From NCBI RefSeq assembly GCF_900114085.1, contig NZ_FORU01000003.1:186001-250000 (forward strand): a stretch of 64,000 nucleotides of DNA. The letters are read 5' to 3'. Every line of letters starts with the position of its first letter. Positions within the stretch are counted from its first letter, which is position 1. Positions 7,995 through 15,165 of the stretch are shown here, in pieces. Under the pieces are notes generated by a model. The model saw only the letters and a program-made list of their open reading frames with translations. It searched no databases and was not told where the DNA came from. This DNA comes from Myroides guanonis (GTDB taxonomy: Bacteria > Bacteroidota > Bacteroidia > Flavobacteriales > Flavobacteriaceae). The position numbers and the translations under genes are program-made.

Positions 7995-9176
7995 TTGAAA
8001 ACACTCAACATACAAGAATGGATTCTAATCCTAACATTAGTCAGCTTAACGGCTTTAGGTCCTCTCGCCATTGACATGTATCTACCTGCATTTCCGACCA
8101 TCGCTCATGATTTGCAAACTGATATACAAAAAGTTCAAATTTCGCTCTCTACCTTTTTAGGGGGATTAGCCTTAGGACAATTATTTTGGGGGCCAATATC
8201 TGACCGTTTTGGAGCAAAAAAACCAATACTAATTTCTCTTTCAATTTTTGTTCTGGCTTCTTACGCTTGCATAGAAGTAAAAAATATAGAATGGATGTGG
8301 TTTTATCGATTTACACAAGCATTTGGAAGTAGTGGTGGTTTAGTAATTGCTAGATCCATTGTAAACAAACGTTTTGAAAAAGACCAAACGTTAAAGATAT
8401 TCGGGATTTTAGCTTTAATTGGGGGAATAGCCCCAATAGTAGCTCCAATTTTAGGAAACGTTATTTTAAAATACCTTGAGTGGCGCCACGTTTTCTCTGC
8501 TATGGCAGGTTTTGCAATCTTAAGTATAATGATGGTATTTACATTTTTAAAAGAAGACTTTTCCAATAGACTTCCCTCTCTAAACTTATTAGAGGTTTTT
8601 AGAAATTATGCTCTTCTATTTAAAAATAAACATTTTATAACTTATACAGTTATAGGCAGTATTGCCTTTAGTTGTTTAATGTTATATATTTCAAACTCAC
8701 CAGTATTAGTCATGGAAGTTGGCGGTTTAGACAGTACCGCTTTTAGTTTTGTGTTTGGACTTAATTCTTGCGGAATTTTAATAGGAGCTTTTTTAACTTC
8801 TACTATTTTAAACAGAAGATTGAAACCAAAAAACATATTAAAACTAGGAACATCAATGCAGTCAATTTCCGCATTGGTTTTATTAATGTTATTATTAATG
8901 GATGCATCCATTTTTCTGCAGTTGATACCACTATTCTTTTTTGTAATGCCCCTAGGTATGTTGTTCCCAACATCGACTGCATTAGCTATGCAACCTTTTA
9001 AAGCTGAGTCAGGTACTGCCTCTGCCCTTTTTGGATCATCTCAATTAGCTTTCACCTTTTTAACTTCTCTCTTATTAAACAGCCTTAATAATGGCTCTAT
9101 GACTATAGTAGCTCTTGCTTTATTTGTTTGTGCATTTACTGGCTTTATTATTAATCAAACCACAACATCCAAATAA
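7995..9176 (+). CDS. Bcr/CflA-family multidrug efflux transporter (MFS)
   Basis: A proton-driven inner-membrane exporter of the major facilitator superfamily. About 12 transmembrane helices can be drawn over 393 residues. The N-terminal 'ALGPLAIDMYLPAFP' is the signature of the Bcr/CflA drug-resistance subfamily, and 'GPISDRFGAKKPI' (loop 2-3) is the MFS motif A. The start is the TTG at 7995: no ATG comes before helix 1, and the first internal ATG (in IDMYLP) would delete half of that helix. The fabD terminator ends 14 bp upstream and no promoter fits in between, so expression may depend on readthrough. Substrate unknown. Confidence 0.88.
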   Translation: MKTLNIQEWILILTLVSLTALGPLAIDMYLPAFPTIAHDLQTDIQKVQISLSTFLGGLALGQLFWGPISDRFGAKKPILISLSIFVLASYACIEVKNIEWMWFYRFTQAFGSSGGLVIARSIVNKRFEKDQTLKIFGILALIGGIAPIVAPILGNVILKYLEWRHVFSAMAGFAILSIMMVFTFLKEDFSNRLPSLNLLEVFRNYALLFKNKHFITYTVIGSIAFSCLMLYISNSPVLVMEVGGLDSTAFSFVFGLNSCGILIGAFLTSTILNRRLKPKNILKLGTSMQSISALVLLMLLLMDASIFLQLIPLFFFVMPLGMLFPTSTALAMQPFKAESGTASALFGSSQLAFTFLTSLLLNSLNNGSMTIVALALFVCAFTGFIINQTTTSK

Positions 9177-9194
9177 TATACTTTCAACTCGTAT

Positions 9195-9236
9195 GTAAAC
9201 AAAAAACCACCTATAAATAGGTGGCTTTTTGTTTAC
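9195..9236. terminator. bidirectional terminator between convergent genes
   Basis: CCACCTAT/ATAGGTGG core (9207-9214 with 9217-9224), extended by A and T runs and GTAAAC/GTTTAC on the outside. It serves the exporter gene on the plus strand and the aminotransferase on the minus strand. Confidence 0.9.
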
Positions 9237-9248
9237 ATATATATTATC

Positions 9249-10379
9249 TTACTTTAAGAATTCAAGAATAGCATCTGTAATAAACACTAATTGATCTTCA
9301 TCAAGTTCTGAATGCATAGGAAGAGAAAGTACTTCTTCTACCAATTGATTCGTCACCGTAAAATCAGCTTCATTATAGCGTGAATCTAAATACGCTTTTT
9401 GTCTGTGCAAAGGAATAGGGTAATAAATAGCACATGGAATATCTTTAGACTGTAAATGAGCCATTAATCCGTTTCTGTCTGCATTTACGATACGCAATGT
9501 GTATTGGTGAAACACATGACTATCTTCATCTCCTTCAACAATAGGTGTAATGATGTTTGGATGATTAGCTAATGCATTAGAATAAGCATTTGCAGCATTT
9601 CTTCTTGCAGTGTTATAACTGTCTAATTTTGGCAGTTTTGCATTTAGAACCGCAGCTTGAATACTATCTAATCTAGAATTTACTCCTACCACATCATGAT
9701 GATAACGTTCATACATTCCATGATTAACAATTCCACGAATAACATGAGCTAAGTCATCATCATTTGTAAAAATAGCACCTCCATCTCCATAACAACCTAA
9801 GTTTTTAGATGGGAAAAATGACGTCGCAGCTATGTGTCCGATAGAACCAGCTTTTTTCTTTGTCCCATTACTATAAGTATAAGAAGCACCAATACCTTGA
9901 GCATTGTCCTCAATTACATACAAATTGTGTTCTTCAGCCAATTTCATTATCTCTTCCATAGGTGCCACTTGACCAAATAAGTGAACAGGAACAATTGCTT
10001 TTGTTTTAGGAGTGATAGCATTTCTAATAGCCTCTACAGAAATATTAAAATTACTAGGATCAACATCTACTAAAACCGGAGTCAATTGTAACAATGCAAT
10101 AACCTCAACAGTTGCAGCAAAAGTAAAATCTGCAGTTATCACCTCATCTCCAGGCTTCAATCCCAATCCCATCATTGCTATTTGCAAAGCATCTGTTCCA
10201 TTCGCACATGGGATTACGTGTTTCACTCCTAGATATTCTTCTAAGCCCTTTTGAAAAGTATGCACTTGTGGTCCGTTTATAAAAGAAGTGTTTTCCAAAA
10301 TCTCTTGAATCGATTGGTTTACGATTTCCTTAATTCCTTCATATTGACTTTTCAAGTCAACCATTTGAATTTTTCTCAT
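9249..10379 (-). CDS. DegT/DnrJ/EryC1/StrS-family sugar aminotransferase
   Basis: A PLP-dependent aminotransferase of the class that aminates nucleotide-linked keto-sugars for surface polysaccharides. 376 residues. The internal aldimine Lys is Lys192 in FPSKNLG, the ring-stacking/pyridine-N acid is Asp158 in VIEDNAQ, and the conserved 'GTDAL' (61-65) lies in the cofactor phosphate region. The exact sugar cannot be told from the sequence. It stands alone rather than in a polysaccharide cluster; the divergent neighbour is Kdo transferase, so an LPS-related role is possible (inference). The start gives the usual MxKIQMVDL opening. Confidence 0.9.
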   Translation of the reverse strand: MRKIQMVDLKSQYEGIKEIVNQSIQEILENTSFINGPQVHTFQKGLEEYLGVKHVIPCANGTDALQIAMMGLGLKPGDEVITADFTFAATVEVIALLQLTPVLVDVDPSNFNISVEAIRNAITPKTKAIVPVHLFGQVAPMEEIMKLAEEHNLYVIEDNAQGIGASYTYSNGTKKKAGSIGHIAATSFFPSKNLGCYGDGGAIFTNDDDLAHVIRGIVNHGMYERYHHDVVGVNSRLDSIQAAVLNAKLPKLDSYNTARRNAANAYSNALANHPNIITPIVEGDEDSHVFHQYTLRIVNADRNGLMAHLQSKDIPCAIYYPIPLHRQKAYLDSRYNEADFTVTNQLVEEVLSLPMHSELDEDQLVFITDAILEFLK

Positions 10380-10471
10380 TTTATTTTTTATATTTTTAAG
10401 CAGACATCCCCTTGTTTAACAACACCTTACACGTTACACCTACTTTCTATTATTTAATTTTTTAAGCCCTA

Positions 10472-10479
10472 CAAAAGTA
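10472..10479 (-). promoter_or_regulatory. -7 motif of the aminotransferase gene
   Basis: TACTTTTG on the minus strand (10479-10472) fits TAnnTTTG and gives a leader of about 85 nt. A 7-bp inverted repeat lies directly upstream (10487-10501). Confidence 0.5.
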
Positions 10480-10486
10480 ATAATTT

Positions 10487-10501
10487 ATCGGTTTAACCGA
10501 T
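10487..10501. repeat. operator-like inverted repeat between divergent genes
   Basis: ATCGGTT-T-AACCGAT is a perfect 7-bp inverted repeat around one base in the 168-bp space between the aminotransferase and kdtA. It sits just upstream of the minus-strand -7 motif and about 20 bp upstream of a weak plus-strand candidate (TAATTTCG, 10522-10529). The loop is too short for a terminator. Confidence 0.45.
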
Positions 10502-10547
10502 ATTAATTATCAAAAGAAACGTAATTTCGTTTTTCAAATATTTTTAT

Positions 10548-11783
10548 ATGTTTTTTATATACAATCTCCTTATAAAATTCGCTACTACTTTTCTTTCTTT
10601 CATTGCGTTTTTTAACCCTAAGATGAAATTATTCGTTGATGGAAGAAATCAATGGTGGAAAAAAATAGAAGAACACATTCAACCAACGGATCGTGTTTTT
10701 TGGATACACGCAGCCTCATTAGGAGAATACGAACAAGGTCTTCCATTAATAGAAGAACTAAAAAAGAGGTTTCCAAACTATAAAATCGTATTAACTTTCT
10801 TCTCTCCGTCTGGTTATGAAGTAAAAAAAAATAGCACAATCGCTGATATAGTTCTCTATCTTCCGATGGATACAAAAAGCAATGTCAAAAGGTTTTTAAA
10901 TTTAGTGCATCCTGAAAAAGTATTCTTCATAAAATATGAATATTGGCCAAACTACTTAAACGCTTTAAAAACAAGAAAAATAGAGACCTATCTTGTTTCA
11001 GGTATTTTTCGTCCAAATCAGGTTTTCTTTAAATGGTATGGAGGTTTTTATCGCAAAGCTCTTTACGCATTCACTCATTTTTTTGTACAAAATGAAAAGT
11101 CGGAATTATTGCTTCAACGATTAAAACACACTAATATTACAATAGTCGGTGACACACGCTTCGATAGAGTATCTCAAATATTAGAGAATGATAATAAATT
11201 AGAGTTTTTAGATGAATTCACTTCCTCTAAAACCATTCCTACTATTGTAATAGGTAGCTCGTGGCCTGAGGATCACTTACTATTAACAGAGTATATAAAT
11301 AACACCTCTAAAAAAACTAAGTTTATAATAGCTCCTCACAATATAAAGGAAACTGAAATAACGGATTTAGTATCTAAGCTAAAAGTTCCAAATATTCTGT
11401 ATTCTGAACGTTCAGACAAAAACATTGAAGATTACAAAGTATTTATCATCGACACTTACAGCCTTCTAACTAAAGCATACAGCTATGCTGACATTGCTTA
11501 TATAGGTGGTGGATTCGGTACGGGTATTCACAATATATTAGAAGCAGCTACCTTTGGAGTACCTGTAATTATAGGTCCAAACTATAAAAAGTTCCAAGAG
11601 GCTAAAGACTTAATTTCTTTAAAAGGATGTTTCGTTGTTCATGATGCAGAAGAAATGAAATTCCAGTTTGATTATTTCTTAGACAATAAAGCAGACCGCA
11701 TAAAAACAGCTTCGATTAATAGTAGCTTCATACTAAAAAACAAGAATGCGACGGATAAAATTATAAATCACATTTTTAAATAA
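10548..11783 (+). CDS. kdtA: 3-deoxy-D-manno-octulosonic acid (Kdo) transferase
   Basis: Also called waaA. It adds Kdo from CMP-Kdo to lipid A precursor at the cytoplasmic face of the inner membrane, the first step of LPS core assembly. 411 residues, family GT30. An N-terminal hydrophobic anchor (about 1-22) is followed by 'IHAASLGEYEQ', whose Glu60 corresponds to the catalytic base region of WaaA. The C-terminal half carries 'YIGGGFGTGIHNILEAATFGVPVI', the nucleotide-sugar binding signature. The gene is monocistronic and divergent from the sugar aminotransferase. Confidence 0.95.
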   Translation: MFFIYNLLIKFATTFLSFIAFFNPKMKLFVDGRNQWWKKIEEHIQPTDRVFWIHAASLGEYEQGLPLIEELKKRFPNYKIVLTFFSPSGYEVKKNSTIADIVLYLPMDTKSNVKRFLNLVHPEKVFFIKYEYWPNYLNALKTRKIETYLVSGIFRPNQVFFKWYGGFYRKALYAFTHFFVQNEKSELLLQRLKHTNITIVGDTRFDRVSQILENDNKLEFLDEFTSSKTIPTIVIGSSWPEDHLLLTEYINNTSKKTKFIIAPHNIKETEITDLVSKLKVPNILYSERSDKNIEDYKVFIIDTYSLLTKAYSYADIAYIGGGFGTGIHNILEAATFGVPVIIGPNYKKFQEAKDLISLKGCFVVHDAEEMKFQFDYFLDNKADRIKTASINSSFILKNKNATDKIINHIFK

Positions 11784-11931
11784 TTCCTTTTACAAAGCAT
11801 CACTATACATAGATGAATGCTAGCTAATAACTCTTATATAGAATCTAGAATCTACAATTGCCCTATTCCAATATAGTTGAGTTAGACTAAATTTGAACGC
11901 TTTTAAAAATACTTATGTAGCTACCAAAAAT

Positions 11932-11967
11932 AAAACTCCCATCTTCAACAGATGGGAGTTTTGTTTT
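11932..11967. terminator. bidirectional terminator
   Basis: 13-bp perfect stem (11932-11944 with 11950-11962) flanked by A and T runs, between convergent kdtA and the aldo/keto reductase. The ~150 bp before it hold nothing recognisable. Confidence 0.9.
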
Positions 11968-11995
11968 CTAACCTTATAAAAGAAATTCTCATTCT

Positions 11996-12835
11996 TTAAA
12001 ATTCCACTTCACTCGGATTCAACCCTGAACCTCCAATATAAGGAAGTGCGTCTATACGATTTACATCCTCATCAGAAATAATAAAACCATAAACATCTAG
12101 GTTGTTTTTAATTCGTTCAGGAGTCACAGATTTTGGTAACGGAAGATGTCCTTTTTGAAGCACCCAGCGGATACATAATTGTGCCACACTAACATTATAC
12201 TTTTTAGCTATCGCAATCAGAACCTCATTATCTAGCATTTTTCCCGATCCTAAAGGGCTCCAAGCCTCAATTAATATTGATTCCTTTTCACACAGAGCAA
12301 TTGTATCTTCTTGCATAAAACCAGGGTGAAACTCAATTTGATTAACCATTGGCTTTATAGTAGCAGTTGGTAATAACGCTTCTAAATGTTCTCTCATAAA
12401 ATTACTCACACCAATAGCTTTAACCTTACCTTCCTCATATAGTTTCTCCAATGATTTCCAAGAAGATGCATTAATATCTCGCCAATTATCAAATTGCTTC
12501 GCATTAGCAGGCCAATGCAATAGATACATATCCATATACTCTAAATTCAACTTTTTCAAACTCACTTCAAAAGCTTTTAAAGTTTCTTCATACCCCCTAT
12601 CGGAATTCCATAGCTTACTAGTTACAAATATTTCTTCGCGCTTTAGATTTGATTGATTAATTGCTTTTCCAACACTCACTTCATTACCATAAACCGCAGC
12701 AGTATCAATATGTCTATATCCCACTTCTAAAGCTGTACTAACCGCATTAAAGGCTAATTCACCTTCTTTTATTTGCCATGTTCCGAATCCAACTTGAGGT
12801 ACAGTAACCCCATTTTTCAATTTGTATACTTTCAT
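11996..12835 (-). CDS. aldo/keto reductase
   Basis: An NADPH-dependent carbonyl reductase of the AKR superfamily, cytoplasmic. 279 residues, matching the AKR5-like (2,5-diketo-gluconate reductase/YvgN) class. The catalytic tetrad is complete: Asp44, Tyr49, Lys74 and His107 (DTAAVYG, FVTSKLW, YLLHWP). The C-terminal 'LPKSVTPERIKNN' forms the cofactor-phosphate site. Substrate cannot be predicted; aldehyde detoxification is a common role for this class. It is monocistronic and ends close to a bidirectional terminator. Confidence 0.93.
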   Translation of the reverse strand: MKVYKLKNGVTVPQVGFGTWQIKEGELAFNAVSTALEVGYRHIDTAAVYGNEVSVGKAINQSNLKREEIFVTSKLWNSDRGYEETLKAFEVSLKKLNLEYMDMYLLHWPANAKQFDNWRDINASSWKSLEKLYEEGKVKAIGVSNFMREHLEALLPTATIKPMVNQIEFHPGFMQEDTIALCEKESILIEAWSPLGSGKMLDNEVLIAIAKKYNVSVAQLCIRWVLQKGHLPLPKSVTPERIKNNLDVYGFIISDEDVNRIDALPYIGGSGLNPSEVEF

Positions 12836-13003
12836 AATTTCATTTTTTAAAAATGTCTTCTGCTAAGAAAAACTAGAGGTTCAAATTACAAAAACTTTAG
12901 AGAAAGAAAAAAACTTACTTCATTTTGTAACAAAAAACATGATTACAAAGTCTTACATATAAACGACGTCGAAATACAATATTAAACAACTAACTTTATT
13001 ATT

Positions 13004-13480
13004 ATGAAAAAATTATTTATAACAATCGTATGCATCACGCTTTTTAGTCAAGTCGGAGTTGCTCAAAATCTAGACAAATTATTAAAAAAGGCTGCAAAAG
13101 CAGAGAATGTCGATAGCTTTAAAGTAGATGGACTTGTTTTATGGTTGGGAAAGATGTTTGGAGCAGCTTCGGAACTTCCAAGCTCTTTAAAAAGCATAAG
13201 TAAAATTGAAATACATGACTTATCAACTAGTGATGAGAAGCTTAAACTTGAAGTTAATGAAGAGATTAAAAGTCTAAATTCTAGTGGCAATTATGAAACG
13301 TTAAGTCACATTAAAAATAAAGGAGAAAACATTAAAGTACTATTAAGAAAAGAAAAAAAATCTATTAGAGAGTTTCTAGTATTAGTTTCTAAAGATAATT
13401 CTCCTAAGATTATTAGAATTTTCGGTAACATTGATGAAAAAGATTTAGCAACGTTAATGAATAAATACGATTCTCAATAA
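13004..13480 (+). CDS. DUF4252-type secreted protein (first of two)
   Basis: 158 residues with a signal peptide (MKKLFITIVCITLFSQVGVAQ). The mature part has the DUF4252 pattern: a short helical N-terminus, then 'ISKIEIHDLSTSD', a central 'LLRKEK...REFLVLVS', and a closing 'IIRIFGNIDEKDLATLM'. The biochemical role of DUF4252 proteins is unknown. It is the first gene of a four-gene operon (next ATG 1 bp after its stop) with an ECF sigma factor, a membrane protein and a second DUF4252 gene. That linkage suggests a regulated envelope function, either as target or sensor. A lipobox is not present. Confidence 0.8.
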   Translation: MKKLFITIVCITLFSQVGVAQNLDKLLKKAAKAENVDSFKVDGLVLWLGKMFGAASELPSSLKSISKIEIHDLSTSDEKLKLEVNEEIKSLNSSGNYETLSHIKNKGENIKVLLRKEKKSIREFLVLVSKDNSPKIIRIFGNIDEKDLATLMNKYDSQ

Positions 13481-13481
13481 G

Positions 13482-13970
13482 ATGAAAGAAGATGAATTCA
13501 AAAATATTTTCATCCCTTATCATCCAAAGCTATATCGAATTGCCTTTCGATTTGTTCAAGACTCTGATGTTGCTTCAGACATGGTTCAAGAAGTTTATAT
13601 TAAACTATGGTCTCAAAGAAACAAACTGGGTAGCATTAAGAATCCTGAAGCTTACTCCGTAACCTGCTTGCGAAACTTATGCCTAGACCACTTGAAGAAA
13701 ACTAAAAAAGAGATTTCTTTTGAACAATTATCAGACAAGAAGGCTATTGAAGAAGTACAAGACTGGTCAGATGAGACTAAAGTCATTCAAAAAATTTTAG
13801 AAACATTACCAGAGCAACAACGAACTGCTTTTTGGTTAAAGCATTGGGAAGAATATTCGAATGAAGAGATTGAAGAACAGCTAGGAATGAGTGCTATTAA
13901 CCTTAGGGTTAGTTTGTCAAGAGCAAGAAAAACAATTAAAGAACAATTTTTAAAGTGGAGAAAAGGATGA
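13482..13970 (+). CDS. ECF-type RNA polymerase sigma-70 factor
   Basis: 162 residues. Region 2 is at about 7-75 ('FIPYHPKLYRIAFRFVQDSDVASDMVQEVYIKLW', cited in parts: FRFVQDSDVA, MVQEVYIKLW), the core-binding and -10 recognition region. Region 4 is at about 103-155, with the helix-turn-helix 'YSNEEIEEQLGMSAINLRVSLSRAR' (NEEIEEQLGMS). There is no region 1 or 3, as expected for the extracytoplasmic function class. Its stop overlaps the start of the next gene (ATGA), typical of sigma/anti-sigma pairs. It probably drives its own operon and perhaps other envelope genes; target promoters cannot be told from here. Confidence 0.9.
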   Translation: MKEDEFKNIFIPYHPKLYRIAFRFVQDSDVASDMVQEVYIKLWSQRNKLGSIKNPEAYSVTCLRNLCLDHLKKTKKEISFEQLSDKKAIEEVQDWSDETKVIQKILETLPEQQRTAFWLKHWEEYSNEEIEEQLGMSAINLRVSLSRARKTIKEQFLKWRKG

Positions 13971-14482
13971 AAAACACAGTAAACATAAAGGAACTTATTA
14001 CTTTATATTTTGAGGGTAAAACCAACACTCAACAAGAATCTTTTCTTAAAGAATTTTTCAGCCAAGAGAATATACCCGAAGCTTACAAAAAAGAGCAATT
14101 GCTAATGCAGGCACTATTTCAAAAGGACGATATATCAATTCCGACTGATTTAGAGCAGAAACTACATTCCACTATTAATTCTTTGGCGCTCCAAGAAAAA
14201 CAACACAAACTCTTTGCTTTTAATAAATGGAAATGGATGGCAGTTGCCGCTATTTTAACTATTGCTATTTCGCTGCCATTGTACTTTAACCAAATAACAC
14301 AACATGATGAAACGGCACAAATATCACAAGTAGATAAGAACAAAATTCAAGAAGCACAGAAAGCACTATTGTTACTTTCCAAAAATTACAATAAGGGTCT
14401 TGAACAGTTGACTATGTCACAAGAAACTCTTTCAGAAAGTACGCGTGCATTAAATAAACACCTAATTATTTCAAATCCATAA
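13967..14482 (+). CDS. single-pass membrane protein, probable anti-sigma factor
   Basis: 171 residues: a cytoplasmic N-terminal region of ~88 residues, one transmembrane helix (about 89-107), and a helical periplasmic tail of ~64 residues. The ATG at 13967 overlaps the sigma gene's stop; a GTG four codons upstream is possible but less likely. The N-terminus ('ELITLYFEGKTNTQQESFLKEFF') resembles the start of Bacteroidota anti-sigma proteins that begin with 'LIxxYxxGxxs'. There is no HxxxCxxC zinc motif. The anti-sigma call rests on topology and on coupling to the sigma gene; I see no direct motif proof. Confidence 0.68.
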   Translation: MKNTVNIKELITLYFEGKTNTQQESFLKEFFSQENIPEAYKKEQLLMQALFQKDDISIPTDLEQKLHSTINSLALQEKQHKLFAFNKWKWMAVAAILTIAISLPLYFNQITQHDETAQISQVDKNKIQEAQKALLLLSKNYNKGLEQLTMSQETLSESTRALNKHLIISNP

Positions 14483-14486
14483 TACT

Positions 14487-14966
14487 ATGAGAAAAAACAT
14501 TTTATATATCATCTCTTTTTTATTTTTAGGAATACAAGGGTTGTATGCTCAAAATAAATTATTTGACAAACTAGCAAACAATGATAATGTAACAGTAGTT
14601 TATATTTCAAAAGCATTATTAGACATGATGCCCAATTTAGAAGCCACAGCTGGAAATACAGATTTAAAAAAACTAGCTAACAAACTAGAGCAGATAGAAA
14701 TCTACACTTGTGATGATGATTCAAAAACGATTAAGTTGATGCAAACAGAAATGAAAGCTTTATTACAAGATAAATCCTATGCGTCCTTGATGAGTATAAA
14801 AGAAAAGAACCAATTTGTGAATTTCTTCGGGAATAAACAAAATGACCGCTATAAAGATCTTATAATGACAGTAGATGAAGGAAAATCTGTCACAATAATA
14901 AGAATCAAAGGTAATTTTACTTCTGACGATGTGAAAGATGTAATAAAAAAAACTAGTACCAAATAA
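14487..14966 (+). CDS. DUF4252-type secreted protein (second of two)
   Basis: 159 residues with a signal peptide ending in LYAQ. It shares the DUF4252 layout with the first gene of the operon: 'VVYISKALLDMMPNL', 'LEQIEIYTCDDD' and a closing 'SVTIIRIKGNFTSDDV'. The two paralogues are clearly diverged but of equal length, so this is an old duplication. It lies 4 bp after the membrane protein gene and is the last gene of the ECF operon, followed by a terminator. Function unknown. Confidence 0.8.
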   Translation: MRKNILYIISFLFLGIQGLYAQNKLFDKLANNDNVTVVYISKALLDMMPNLEATAGNTDLKKLANKLEQIEIYTCDDDSKTIKLMQTEMKALLQDKSYASLMSIKEKNQFVNFFGNKQNDRYKDLIMTVDEGKSVTIIRIKGNFTSDDVKDVIKKTSTK

Positions 14967-14987
14967 ATCAATCTCATTAAATATTAT

Positions 14988-15019
14988 AAGCGCCTTGTTT
15001 TACAAGGCGTTCTTTTTTT
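14988..15019 (+). terminator. terminator of the ECF/DUF4252 operon
   Basis: CGCCTTGT/ACAAGGCG stem (14991-14998 with 15002-15009, loop TTT) followed by a T-rich tail. Confidence 0.87.
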
Positions 15020-15165
15020 ATAACACACTCTATACATGCTTCTTAAAACCACGAAACCTATCTAACACAAGTAGTGAAATTCATCTATAGTTCGGTTAAT
15101 TAGTTCTATTTCCGAGCTTTATTATAAAATTGTATCTTGCTGAAAATTTTCATAACAATTATACA

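Noticed and set aside
8303..9001. Several open frames opposite to or shifted from the Bcr/CflA gene
   Set aside because: They are shadows of the real gene without their own signals; the same applies to the other out-of-frame ORFs inside long genes in the window.
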